A DNA stretch of 43,461 nucleotides from JBECKQ01 sp040235375 (GCA_040235375.1 JBECKQ010000137.1:1-43461), one strand, 5' to 3'; numbered from the stretch's first letter, positions 32,120-41,041 are shown. Notes: a model not told the origin generated them from the letters alone. Made by a program: numbers and translations.

Positions 32120-33879
32120 GATGCCTCGCCGACGTACACTTCCACCGTTGCCGGCTGCTCGACGACCTCTCCGAGCTGGAACAGAACGTTGCCCTCGCGA
32201 TCGCGCGCAACCGGCTCGTGGACAACCTGATTCACATACACCCAGACCTCTTTTCCGGCTGTGCCCCTCACGACAAACGCCGGCCAGCGCACCGGCCGGT
32301 CGCCACCACCGATTCGCATTTGGACGCTGTTGCCCTCCGGCGCGACGATGAAACAGCCAAGACGCTCGTTGTAGCCGTCTTTGTTTGCATCGCCTTCCGT
32401 CTCCACATCAAGATGGCCCGCCAGCATGTCGGGCATCGCGGGCATCTCCCAGGCCCCGACAATGGCGCCCTGGTCCGGCGATGCACACGCGCCCGTGCTC
32501 CACACTGACAGCAGGCCGGACCATTTGATCCGATCGCTCGTGAGCCGGCCGCCCGAACTCACCACGCCCAATCGCCTGTCCAGTGCATCGCTGACCGGCT
32601 GCATGATCGCGGCCCTCGGTGAGCCCTGAACCGTGAATAGCAGCGATGCGCACTCTCCGTCACGACAACCGATGCAGGCTTGCCCGCCCGGTTCCGGCGA
32701 TTCACTGCTCCCGTTGTCTCGGCCGACGGTCACTTCCAGTCCAGGTTCATACAGCCGCGAGACGAGGAGCCCGACTTCGTCCCCAGCATTCTTGGGCAGC
32801 GTTGATACAACGGTGAGGAACACCTGTCCGGAGGGATAGATCGCGTACGACCACTGCCGCGCCGCGTCCCCCTGCTCGGCTGCCCACGTCGCGTCGATCA
32901 CCACGCGTACCGCGTTCGCCTCGGTGACCCGTTGCTCGGTGCGGACGGTGTCGCCCAAGTGCGGCGATGCCGACGGAAACGGTACTTCGCCCCCGTCCGC
33001 GAAGGCCTTGGGCAAGATCACCGGCACCGGGCCGAGCACACTGCCCGCTCCCACAAGATCGTTCAGTCGCGCCGGATCGTTCGCCGTCGCATACCACCGA
33101 ACGATCTGCCCGGCGGAGAATACCAGCTCAAAGCGATCCACCGCACCAACGCGAAACTGCCGGCCGTCGCGAACGACGAACAGTGTCCCCTCGGCGCCAT
33201 CGGGATCGCCGGAGACCGTCAACCGGTTGTCCGCCAGCAGCAGGTCATCCAACTTGAACTCGAGCGGCTTCGTGACTTGCGGCGCTGACAGGGCCAACTC
33301 GCGCACGTCGTCGAGGGCCACGTGTTCGGCCGCTTCGTTCAGATCGAGGCGGACGAGGTTCCACCCCTTGTGCATAACCACATCCGTTCGCGATTGCCTC
33401 TCCCGCCCGTCACTGCCCGAGGTGATCCGGACGCTCAGTTCCAGGTGCGTGACCGGGCAGAAGACGTTCATCAAGAGGAGGTTGTACGGCCGCCAGCGGC
33501 GCGGCAGAACCCAATCCTTGGCTCGCGAATTGTCCACGACGAGCTTGCTGTCCGGCGAGCGGAGCACAAATCGCAGGCACGTGCCTCCGGTGGCCGCAAT
33601 ACCCGCTCTCGGCTCGACGCGTACGTCGCCGGCCCGACGTTCCGGCTCGATGCGAAAGAGATTCGCCTGCTCCGGCTCCTCGAAGTCCGCAACCGTAATG
33701 AACCGCCCGCTCGCCAGATCTGGGTAATGCTGGCGAAGCAAATCCGACTGCGGCTCCGCCTCCATCGGCGTGCTGGTCTTCTCGGATGGCGGGCAGCCAC
33801 CAACGCCGCCAAGCAGCACTATGCTCGCGAGACTAGCGATAAACCCTTGAAGGCAACGAAGTTGCGCTGTCGATACCAA
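32116..33879 (-). CDS. Large putative lipoprotein, unknown function
   Basis: The open frame runs upstream into the tRNA-Leu gene, so the real start must be downstream of 33962. The TTG at 33879 gives a classic lipoprotein signal: a basic n-region, a hydrophobic core (FIASLASIVLLGG) and the lipobox GVGGC. GGAAA lies about 7 bases upstream. The resulting 587-residue protein has repeated beta-rich segments, a DFEEPEQANLFRIEP sequence and a conserved-looking DANKDGYNERLGCFIVA region near the end. No family is recognised. It has no catalytic motif that I can name. An extracellular or envelope role with carbohydrate or protein binding is possible but unproven. Confidence 0.75.
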   Translation of the reverse strand: MVSTAQLRCLQGFIASLASIVLLGGVGGCPPSEKTSTPMEAEPQSDLLRQHYPDLASGRFITVADFEEPEQANLFRIEPERRAGDVRVEPRAGIAATGGTCLRFVLRSPDSKLVVDNSRAKDWVLPRRWRPYNLLLMNVFCPVTHLELSVRITSGSDGRERQSRTDVVMHKGWNLVRLDLNEAAEHVALDDVRELALSAPQVTKPLEFKLDDLLLADNRLTVSGDPDGAEGTLFVVRDGRQFRVGAVDRFELVFSAGQIVRWYATANDPARLNDLVGAGSVLGPVPVILPKAFADGGEVPFPSASPHLGDTVRTEQRVTEANAVRVVIDATWAAEQGDAARQWSYAIYPSGQVFLTVVSTLPKNAGDEVGLLVSRLYEPGLEVTVGRDNGSSESPEPGGQACIGCRDGECASLLFTVQGSPRAAIMQPVSDALDRRLGVVSSGGRLTSDRIKWSGLLSVWSTGACASPDQGAIVGAWEMPAMPDMLAGHLDVETEGDANKDGYNERLGCFIVAPEGNSVQMRIGGGDRPVRWPAFVVRGTAGKEVWVYVNQVVHEPVARDREGNVLFQLGEVVEQPATVEVYVGEAS

Positions 33880-33961
33880 GTTGGTTTCCGGAGCGAATGC
33901 CACGGCTCGGCCACCTGATCCCACGATCTGAGGGATGAGACCCGCGACCAATGGACTGAAA

Positions 33962-34045
33962 TGCCCGGGACTGGAGTCGAACCAGCACGCCCTTGCGGGC
34001 ACATGGCCCTCAACCATGCGCGTCTGCCAATTCCGCCACCCGGGC
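33962..34045 (-). tRNA. tRNA-Leu (anticodon GAG)
   Basis: The 84-base gene has a perfect 7-base acceptor stem (GCCCGGG with CCCGGGC), a D-arm with GGCAGA, an anticodon arm CATGG-TTGAGGG-CCATG whose loop reads GAG at the anticodon position, a long variable arm typical of tRNA-Leu, and a T-arm with GGTTCGACTCC. The 3' CCA is not encoded (the gene continues as ATTTC), so CCA is added enzymatically. It reads CTC and CTT codons. It lies upstream of the large lipoprotein gene on the same strand. Confidence 0.97.
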
Positions 34046-34198
34046 CGGTTTGGCTGCCGATCCGGCCTTTACCTCGGCCGGAGGGACTGTCCTGTGAGGT
34101 GACGCATGCTATGATTGCAGCCCGGTAGTGTCAACAACGCGCGGCGTCGGACCGGCCATCGCTGGTCCGCGCCGCATCTTTCTGGGGCGCCTTCAAGA

Positions 34199-35023
34199 AT
34201 GAGAAAAAACTCTTCCAGCCGTAACCGCGCCAGCGACGAAACGTGGCGAGTCTTCCGCATCATGTCCGAATTCGTCGAAGGCTTCGAAATGCTCAGTTCA
34301 CTCGGCCCGGCGGTCAGCGTGTTCGGCTCGGCCCGCACGCGCCCGGGCGAGCCCTACTACGAGCTTGCCGAGCGCCTCGGGGCCGAGCTCGCGCGCCGTA
34401 AGTTCGCCGTCATCACAGGCGGCGGCCCGGGCATCATGGAAGCCGTCAACAAGGGCGCCTACCAGGCCGGCGGCGTCAGCGTCGGGTTGAACATCTATCT
34501 GCCGGAGGAGCAGAAGGCCAACCCGTTTCACACACTCTCGCTCGACTTCCGCTACTTCTTCTGCCGCAAAGTCATGTTCATGAAGTACGCGGACGCCCTC
34601 GTGTGCTTCCCGGGCGGATTCGGCACGATGGACGAGTTCTTCGAGTCGATGACGTTGATTCAGACGGAGAAGGTCGAACCGTTCCCGGTGATGCTCGTCG
34701 GATCGGAGTATTGGCTCCCGCTCATCGAGTTCCTGCGCGCGTATCAGCTCGAGAAGTTCCATTACATCAGCGAACCCGACCTCGACATTTTCACAATCAC
34801 CGACGACATGACCTGGGCCGCCGACTTCATCGCCGAAGAGGTGGCGCGGCTCGCGGAGCGAAAGCAGGCGGAGGAAGCCGAGGTTGCAGAATGGGAGCAA
34901 CCGCTCGCGGAAGGCACCAAACGTGGCCGTCGGCCCAAGCCCGAGCGCAAAGCCCGCCGGCGCCCGTTTGACGACCTGCAGAAGAGCCCGGAGACAGGAA
35001 GCGACCGAGGGGTCCGGCCCTGA
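34199..35023 (+). CDS. LOG family protein (nucleoside 5'-monophosphate phosphoribohydrolase type)
   Basis: The 274-residue protein has the two family motifs: ITGGGPGIMEAVNKGA (about residues 80-95) and PGGFGTMDEFFESM (about 140-153). LOG enzymes remove ribose 5-phosphate from AMP-like nucleotides; in plants this activates cytokinins, and related bacterial proteins act on AMP. The Rossmann-like core is followed by a charged C-terminal tail rich in Arg, Lys and Glu. The start ATG at 34199 was chosen over a TTG at 34115; the ribosome site is weak. It is divergent from the tRNA gene. A hairpin at 35148-35170 might end the transcript. Confidence 0.88.
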   Translation: MRKNSSSRNRASDETWRVFRIMSEFVEGFEMLSSLGPAVSVFGSARTRPGEPYYELAERLGAELARRKFAVITGGGPGIMEAVNKGAYQAGGVSVGLNIYLPEEQKANPFHTLSLDFRYFFCRKVMFMKYADALVCFPGGFGTMDEFFESMTLIQTEKVEPFPVMLVGSEYWLPLIEFLRAYQLEKFHYISEPDLDIFTITDDMTWAADFIAEEVARLAERKQAEEAEVAEWEQPLAEGTKRGRRPKPERKARRRPFDDLQKSPETGSDRGVRP

Positions 35024-35147
35024 TTCCCAAGCGTTGACCGCCCGCATCCCTGGAGGAGCGAAGAAAAGGAGGCGGCGGCCGCAATATCTACCCCCCGGTC
35101 GCTCCCCGTCCGCGGAAGCTCCCGGTCCTCTCGTGATGTCACAGCCC

Positions 35148-35170
35148 GCTGGGGAACACGCGTCCCCAGC
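35148..35170 (+). terminator. Weak hairpin downstream of the LOG gene
   Basis: An 8-base stem (GCTGGGGA / TCCCCAGC) with a 7-base loop lies about 125 bases after the LOG stop. No T run follows. It may help end transcription, but the evidence is structural only. Confidence 0.25.
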
Positions 35171-35263
35171 CGGCTGCGCCCACTCGCCATCCTCCCAGGC
35201 CGCCCCGACACGTTCCACAAGCTACTAGCGGCCCAGGCGGGCGAATCTGACTCGGAAAATCAG

Positions 35264-35294
35264 AAAAAAACGCCCCCACCGGCCGGCGGGGACG
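35264..35294 (-). terminator. Intrinsic terminator of the zinc peptidase gene
   Basis: On the minus strand a 10-base stem, including two G-T pairs, with a GGCC loop is followed by seven T residues. It begins 26 bases after the stop of the peptidase gene at 35320, the expected place. Confidence 0.9.
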
Positions 35295-35319
35295 CGTAGT
35301 TGACGATTCGAATGGACGG

Positions 35320-37047
35320 TCAGTCGATATACGCCTCCACGAACGCCCGCGCGTTCAGCGGCTCGCCGGTCGCTCGACGCGTCAGCTCGTTCCAGGAATA
35401 CAGGTTGCCGGGCCCGAAGACCTCCTTACGCAGAAACTCGCCGACTTCCGGTCGGCCGTAGAAGCTCGTCTTGAACGGATCGTCCAGCTTCAGGACTTTC
35501 CGGCCGATGAACGCGTGCAACTGCGTCGCGAACAGATCGCCCATCATGTAGCTGTGGTAGTAAACCGGCACCGTGAGGACGTGCACCTTCGCCGCGTACC
35601 CCGGCAGACTGGGGTCGTCCGGCAGCGGCAGTAACTGGTATTTCTTCTTCAGGTCCCACCACAGGCGCGACAGGTCCTGATCGCCGTTCTCGTACATCGC
35701 CCGCTCGAACCGGACCATCACCTGGCACCAGCGGCTGAAGATCAGCTTCTCGATGCGCAGCGAGTGCTGCGCCGCGTCCACGACGGCCTTGGCCTCGGCC
35801 GGATCCAGCCCGCGGACCTTCGCCAGCCAGTCGGCGCTGCGCGCCATGTTGCCGAACATGATCGCGACGCCCTCCGTCGTGACCCCGTGCGGCGCATCGC
35901 GAAGGACAAACGGCAGCTCGTCACGCATGTACTTGTCGTACACGCCGTGCCCGAGCTCGTGCAGAATCGTGTCCGCCCAGTACAGATTCCCGCGCATGTT
36001 GCACAGCACGCGAATATCGCCGTGGCGATCGATGTCTGTGGAGAACGCGTGCGGGTTCTTGCCCGGCCGTTCGTACAGGTCGCTCCTCGAAAGAATGTCG
36101 ACCACGTCGATACCGATGCTGCGGTAATACCGCGTCGCCAGCTCGACGAGATCCACGTCGGCGTACACCTTGTCGATGTCCACGTCGGCGCTGCCCGGCG
36201 CCTCCTGGAAGAACAGGTCGCCAAAATGCCAGGGGCGCAGCGCATCCCCCGATATGCCGAAGCGCTCGGCCATCTGCGCGTTGATCTGCTTCATCAGCTC
36301 CGCATACGGCTGGCGCGTCAGCTCGTCGAGTTGATCGAATAGCGTTTCCAGATCCTTCGGATCGATCTCCTGCACTGCCAGACTCATCAGGTAGTAGTTG
36401 TCGAACCCCAGCTCCTTCGCGAGGCCGTTGCGCAGTTCGACGAGCTTGTGAAGTTTCTTCTCGGCCTTTCGGCCGACCTCGATGTAGCCTTTCCACGCCG
36501 CCTCGGCCGCGCTGGAATCGTGCGTGTTCTTGAGAATCTGGCGGATGTCGTTCTCCGTCATCTCCTTGCCGTCCACGAGGCCGCGGTGCGTGCTGAAGAT
36601 CTGCTCGATTTCGGCCTCGAGAGCGATGATCTTCTTCTGCGTCTCGGTGCTGCCCTGTGCCGGCAGGTACGTGCGATACATCACGTCAAGCTGCCGCGCC
36701 AGCACCGGATCATGCACGCCGCCCTGCTCCTTCAGCGCCTTCAGTCGCGCGAACACCTCCGGGTCGCTGTGCAGCCTGAGGAGCGCCTCTTCGGCCGCTT
36801 TCTTGCGGGAGTAAGCTTCGTCTGTGCCCGTGGTGCTGGCCTCCCACGATGCCAGCTCCGACTCGCGATACAGCGGCTCGTACTTCTGGATGTACGTGTG
36901 ATACAGGTCCTCAAACACCTTCTGCGGGTCCTCGGACTTCACGGATGGCGTCGACTCGTGGTCGTCCTCCGCGGCGGCAATCGACAGATGAAGCGCCGCG
37001 ACCATCACCGCGACGCCGGCACACACGCACGCAGCCCTTTTGATCAT
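35320..37047 (-). CDS. Secreted zinc metallopeptidase of the M2/M3 clan type
   Basis: The 575-residue protein has a signal peptide (about 1-27: two basic residues, a VAVMVAALHLSIA core, AAA-E cleavage region), then a large helical body. The zinc motif HELGH is at about 363-367, and a third ligand glutamate lies 25 residues further in VTTEGVAIM. The segment DELPFVLRDAPHG between them resembles the M2 (angiotensin-converting enzyme-like) family, where the pattern is HEMGH followed by DLP and then a glutamate. AGGAAAG lies 9 bases before the ATG at 37047, which fits better than an earlier ATG. It probably degrades peptides outside the cytoplasm. Confidence 0.88.
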   Translation of the reverse strand: MIKRAACVCAGVAVMVAALHLSIAAAEDDHESTPSVKSEDPQKVFEDLYHTYIQKYEPLYRESELASWEASTTGTDEAYSRKKAAEEALLRLHSDPEVFARLKALKEQGGVHDPVLARQLDVMYRTYLPAQGSTETQKKIIALEAEIEQIFSTHRGLVDGKEMTENDIRQILKNTHDSSAAEAAWKGYIEVGRKAEKKLHKLVELRNGLAKELGFDNYYLMSLAVQEIDPKDLETLFDQLDELTRQPYAELMKQINAQMAERFGISGDALRPWHFGDLFFQEAPGSADVDIDKVYADVDLVELATRYYRSIGIDVVDILSRSDLYERPGKNPHAFSTDIDRHGDIRVLCNMRGNLYWADTILHELGHGVYDKYMRDELPFVLRDAPHGVTTEGVAIMFGNMARSADWLAKVRGLDPAEAKAVVDAAQHSLRIEKLIFSRWCQVMVRFERAMYENGDQDLSRLWWDLKKKYQLLPLPDDPSLPGYAAKVHVLTVPVYYHSYMMGDLFATQLHAFIGRKVLKLDDPFKTSFYGRPEVGEFLRKEVFGPGNLYSWNELTRRATGEPLNARAFVEAYID

Positions 37048-37120
37048 CCCTGTCTTTCCTTGTGTTCGATACCATACAGCCGAATCAGTGCGCCAAGGAT
37101 AATCTGTCCGGCCGCCGCGT

Positions 37121-38068
37121 CTACTCGCGCCTGAAGGCGATCCGCATTTCATTCAGCCGGGCCTTGAACACGCCGCCCGCGACCGCCGGGTCCTGCTCCA
37201 TCACCGCCCGCGCCTCCTCCAGGCTGTCGGCTTCAAACACGACAATCCCCGGCGTCGGCATCTCCAGTGGCACGGCGCCCGCTTCGTCAGGATAATACGG
37301 CGGATCGAAACACGGGCCGGCCAGCACCAGCCGGCCGTCCGCCTTCAGACTCTTGATATGCTCGACGTGCCCGCTGAGGATGCGATCCTCCTCCGGAGTC
37401 GTCCCCTCGATCAGGCCCGGCCGCACCGGCTGAATGAAATACACGTACTGCTTGGCAGGCGTATTCGCTCGAGCCTCCGCGGCCTTGGATGATTCGCCCC
37501 ACTCCAGCGGACCCTCGGCAAACCGCTTCTTCAGATTGCCGAGCACATGCGGCCAGGCCTGCCGGAAGTACGCGAACACCTTGTCCAGCCGGCCGTCGTC
37601 GCGCCAGCCGAGGTGACGAAGTGTGACGCGCGTTGTCTCGGGCCCCTCTTCGGCAAACTCGATCACGACAAACGTGCGCATGCCGCGCAGGTCCCCGAAC
37701 TTCGGCGGAGCGTTCCACGTGAAGGAGAGCATCTGCTCGGGCACAAAGCTGAGGATCCGGCAGCCTTCCGACCCGCGCTGCCCCTTCTTCGCCTTTGGAA
37801 CAAAGTAAATCTCGTAGGCCCCGTTGAGCTTCAGCTCGATGTGCGCGTCCGGCGCGAAGAAGGTTCGCGCCCCGTCGGCGGTGGTAAACGCGCGCCACAC
37901 CGCCGAGCGCGGCGCATTCACGATCACCTGCTCGGTAATCTGCTGCTCGCCACCGGCGCCGGACTGCACGCCGGCCGGCTGGGTGGACGCGCCGCCGGCG
38001 AACGCCGGACAGGCCGCCATCGCCAGCACGACCACGAAAATCGCCATTGGGCCGCTTCGGATTCGCAC
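37121..38068 (-). CDS. Exported SRPBCC (AHSA1-like) and YCII domain fusion
   Basis: The 315-residue product starts at GTG with GAGGAG 9-12 bases upstream, the best site near. It has a signal peptide or lipid-attachment-like N-terminus (basic n-region, MAIFVVVLAMAAC, then AFAGG). Residues about 45-190 form an AHSA1/SRPBCC domain with VWRAFTTADGARTFF and FTWNAPPKFGD, and residues about 210-315 a YCII-like domain with YFIQPVRPGLIEG and ending KARLNEMRIAF. Both are usually small cytoplasmic ligand-binding domains, so export is odd. It is followed upstream by a VOC gene. Whether it is cleaved or lipidated is unclear. Confidence 0.83.
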   Translation of the reverse strand: MRIRSGPMAIFVVVLAMAACPAFAGGASTQPAGVQSGAGGEQQITEQVIVNAPRSAVWRAFTTADGARTFFAPDAHIELKLNGAYEIYFVPKAKKGQRGSEGCRILSFVPEQMLSFTWNAPPKFGDLRGMRTFVVIEFAEEGPETTRVTLRHLGWRDDGRLDKVFAYFRQAWPHVLGNLKKRFAEGPLEWGESSKAAEARANTPAKQYVYFIQPVRPGLIEGTTPEEDRILSGHVEHIKSLKADGRLVLAGPCFDPPYYPDEAGAVPLEMPTPGIVVFEADSLEEARAVMEQDPAVAGGVFKARLNEMRIAFRRE

Positions 38069-38167
38069 GGTCAGTCTCTCCTCGTGTACGAGCCATAGCG
38101 CAGGGCGAGTGCCACAAAGCGACACCCGCCCTGCCATCAACTTCTCCATACTCCGGTTCCGCGCCGA

Positions 38168-38668
38168 TCATCCGCCCGCGCCGCACGTGCCCTTTCCGGA
38201 CATCTGCGCCATGAACTCCTGGCCGCGCCGGGCGCATTCTTCCGGGCTCACATCTTCGATGTGCTGGGCGATGCTCCATTCGTGGCCGTACGGATCGGTC
38301 AGCCGGCCGTAGCGGTCGCCCCAGAACATGTCCTGAAGCGGCATTGTCGCCTTCGCCCCGGCCTTCACCGCCCGATCGTACGCGGCCTTTGCGTCCTGCA
38401 CGTACAGGTGAAGCGCCACAGGGGAGCCACCGAGCGTCTGCGGTCCCTTGCACTGTTCGCCGAACTCGTCGCACACCATCACCACGGAATTGCCGATCTT
38501 GATCTCCGCGTGCATGATCGACTTGCCGTCCGGCCCCGGCATCCGCGCGATCTCCTCTGCGCCGAAGGCCTTTTGGTAGAACTCGATTGCATTTGCCGCG
38601 CCGCGAATGACCAGATGCGGCGTCACCGTGTGGAATCCCTCCGGAACGGGTTGGACCTTACCTGCCAT
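38168..38668 (-). CDS. VOC-fold protein, PhnB-like
   Basis: The 166-residue product matches the PhnB-type glyoxalase/bleomycin-resistance fold: TPHLVIRGAANAIEFYQKAF at the start, a MHAEIKIGNSVVMVCDE segment in the middle and DPYGHEWSIAQH near the end. It has no signal peptide and ends in a Gly/Cys-rich tail. AAAGGAG lies close before the ATG. It lies 99 bases upstream of the SRPBCC-YCII gene on the same strand; VOC, SRPBCC and YCII genes often cluster and are sometimes next to ECF sigma factors, although no sigma factor is visible here. The substrate is unknown. Confidence 0.9.
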   Translation of the reverse strand: MAGKVQPVPEGFHTVTPHLVIRGAANAIEFYQKAFGAEEIARMPGPDGKSIMHAEIKIGNSVVMVCDEFGEQCKGPQTLGGSPVALHLYVQDAKAAYDRAVKAGAKATMPLQDMFWGDRYGRLTDPYGHEWSIAQHIEDVSPEECARRGQEFMAQMSGKGTCGAGG

Positions 38669-39065
38669 GACACTGTCTCCTTTCGAGGCTTTCGCCTCAT
38701 GTCCACAAACTCACATCCACAAATACGAAAGTCCTGGCCGGACGACACGATCGCCGCCCGGCGGGCGCTTTTCCGCGAATCGAAATCACGGCCAACTACC
38801 TTCGGCCCGACACGCACCATTGTAAGGTTCATGTTTGGTGGCCGCAAGAGGGAAATCCGCCACGCGCTCCAGGGCTCGACAAACGAAAACCGGCATAATC
38901 GCATTTCCGTTGAACGCCCGCCGACAGTCCGCTACGCTGGCACCTTGAGCAGTCGTTGCGGCAGCTCCACGAGAGGGGAATCGCAGACATCCACGGATGT
39001 GATTCGGGTCGGAGCCTGTCGGTTGCGCCGCAAAGAGATCGCCCCCCAAGCCAGGAGGCCGACCG
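38669..39065. other. Divergent intergenic region
   Basis: This 397-base region separates the VOC gene (minus) from the selenoprotein candidate (plus) and should hold promoters for both. No near-consensus promoter, terminator or RNA gene was seen. A 523-codon minus-strand frame at 38829-40400 covers part of it, but it is the mirror of the Asp/Cys/Asn repeat gene and lacks any protein-like features. Confidence 0.5.
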
Positions 39066-41039
39066 ATGCGGTGCGCCCGATCGTTCCTGTTTCGCCCGTT
39101 CCTCGTCGCCGTTCTGCTGGCCGGCGTCCCGGCCGTCGCGACCGCTGGCCAGCGCATGGTCCTCGCCGAGGACTGGACGAACCCCGGCTGACAGGGCTGC
39201 ACGTACGCCGGTCCGGCGCTCGACCAGATGCTGGTAAACTTCCCCGATTCGTTCACGATGGTGCAGATCCAGCCCGGTGCGTGGCCCGCGCGCTCGGCCT
39301 TCTACAATGTGCTGTACACGCCAACCGTATGGTTTGACGGCACAATCGAGGAGGTCGGCGCGACCAGCCCGTGGCAGACGATGTACAGCCGCTACCTCGC
39401 CGACTACAACACGCGCCGCGCCGTCCCCACGGATGTGACCATCTCGCTCCGCGCGGTTCAGACGGCGGCGCAGACGTATCAGGTCACGGCCCACCTCTGC
39501 ATCGAGAATGGCGGCGCCGGCAAGACCATGCGCATATACATCGTGCAGGTGCTCGACTACTGGCCGTCCACCGCGACCTACCATCGCAACGGCTTCAAGC
39601 AGGCGGCCACGACAGCGGACATCACGCTCGCCGCCGGCGGCTGCGCCGATGTCGCCCGCTCGTTCACGTTCGATGCGACAAGCTGGGCGAACCAGGAGGA
39701 CATCCGGATCATCGCCTGGGCACAGGAGCCGCAGAACAGCGCTTCGACTGCCGACCCTGCGGAAGTCTATCAGGCCGCCGTACTGTCCTGGCCGTTCTTC
39801 ACCGACTGCAACAGTAACGGCATCAACGATCCCGTGGACATCTCCGCCGGCACCTCCACCGACTGCGATGACAACGGCCTTCTCGACGAATGCCAGGACG
39901 ACTGCAACGCCAACGACGTCGCCGATGCCTGCGACATCAGTGGCGGAACCAGCGTCGACTGCCATGACGACGGCGTTCCCGACGAATGCCAGCTTCAAGA
40001 CAACGACTGCAACTTCAACGCCGTGCCCGACGACTGCGATATCGAATGCGGGCTCAGCGCAGACTGCAACCGGAACGCTCTGCCTGACGAGTGCGAGCTT
40101 GCCGCCGGCAGCGCCTCGGACTGCAACCTGAATGACGTTCTCGACGTGTGCGACATCGCCGCGGCGACCAGCGCCGACTGCAACACGAACCTTATCCCCG
40201 ATTCCTGCGAGCTCGACTCGGGCCTGGGCCCCGACTGCAACGCGAACGGCGTGCTCGACTGGTGCGACATCAACGTCATTGTGCCCGTCTCCCTCTACTT
40301 CAACCTCGACACGAATCCGGGCTGGTCTATCGAGAACCTGTGGCGCTGGGCCGATCCGACCGGCGACGGCACACACAATCACGATCCCGAGGATTGCCAC
40401 ACCGGCACGAACTGCTACGGCTACAACTACACCGGCGACTACCAGTACAACATGTCGCGCGCTTACTACCTGACGGCCGGTCCGTTCGACTGTTCAGGGC
40501 TCGTCAGCGTCGAGCTGCGCTTCTGGCGCTGGCTCGGCGTCGATCCGGCGGACAGGGTCAGCATCGACGTGTCCGCGGACGGCGTCGCCTGGACCAACAT
40601 CTGGACCAATCCGTCAGACGTGCCCATTGCCGAGACGAGCTGGTCCTACCAGGTCTACGACATCTCCGCCGTCGCTGACGGTTCGGCCTCGGTCTATATC
40701 CGCTGGGGCATGAGACCCACCGACGACGCCATCCTGTATCCTGGTTGTAACATCGACGACGTCGAGATACTCGGCTCGACGACGCGAAGCAAGGACTGCA
40801 ATCTCAACGCCCGGCCGGACGAGTGCGAGACCGTGACGCTCGGCGACTTCAACGCCGACGGCTACGTTGACGCCGGCGACTATACGGGTTTCGCCCAGTG
40901 CATGGCGGGACCCGACAGACCGCCGACAGCGCACGCGGACACGTGCCTGGACACGTACCTTACCGCCTTCGATACCGACGGCGATGGCGACGTGGACCTG
41001 CGTGACTTTCGCGACTTCGCCGGCGCCTTCGATCGCTGA
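39066..41039 (+). CDS. Secreted thioredoxin-fold protein with in-frame TGA (probable selenocysteine), DCN repeats and dockerin-like end
   Basis: The ATG at 39066 has AGGAGG 7 bases upstream and a signal peptide (FLVAVLLAGVPAVATAGQ). At residue 42 an in-frame TGA (39189-39191) stands where a thioredoxin-fold enzyme has its first active cysteine: the sequence around it reads NPG-TGA-QGCTYAGPALDQM, aligning with the CxxCxxxxPxLDxx pattern. A YTPTVWFDG cis-proline motif follows at about residue 90. The frame stays open for 616 codons. Downstream are about eight 18-residue Asp/Cys/Asn repeats (39804-40270), a lectin- or CBM-like beta domain, and a C-terminal pair of EF-hand-like dockerin segments (LGDFNADGYVDAGDYTGFAQ). 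A TGC-to-TGA mutation is the alternative. Total 657 residues if read through. Confidence 0.8.
39189..39218 (+). promoter_or_regulatory. Candidate bacterial SECIS element with the TGA codon
   Basis: After the TGA (39189-39191), 14 bases lead to a stem of five G-C pairs (39206-39210 with 39214-39218) whose three-base loop is GUC (39211-39213). Bacterial SECIS elements place their apical loop roughly 16-37 bases after the UGA, with a G at the start of the loop; the loop of E. coli fdhF contains a similar GUC. Here the distance is 19 bases and the loop begins GU. The match was made by eye and not with a folding program. Confidence 0.6.
39804..40270 (+). repeat. Tandem Asp/Cys/Asn coding repeats
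   Basis: About eight or nine repeats of about 54 bases encode the pattern DCNxNGxxDxCDIxxGTS. Each repeat has two cysteines and several Asp/Asn residues, suggesting calcium binding and disulfide stabilisation. One more isolated copy lies near 40795-40830, before the dockerin-like end. Such arrays are common in secreted planctomycete proteins. They cause the long spurious frame on the other strand. Confidence 0.9.
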
Positions 41040-41041
41040 AT

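Noticed and set aside
38829..40400. 523-codon frame on the minus strand, Val/Ala/Gly-rich
   Set aside because: It is the mirror image of the Asp/Cys/Asn repeats of the plus-strand secreted protein; it has no ribosome site and its repeats follow those of the other strand.
39228..41039. Reading the thioredoxin-fold gene as starting at the ATG at 39228
   Set aside because: That start has no ribosome site and removes the signal peptide and the active-site region, while the ATG at 39066 has AGGAGG and a signal peptide in the same frame.
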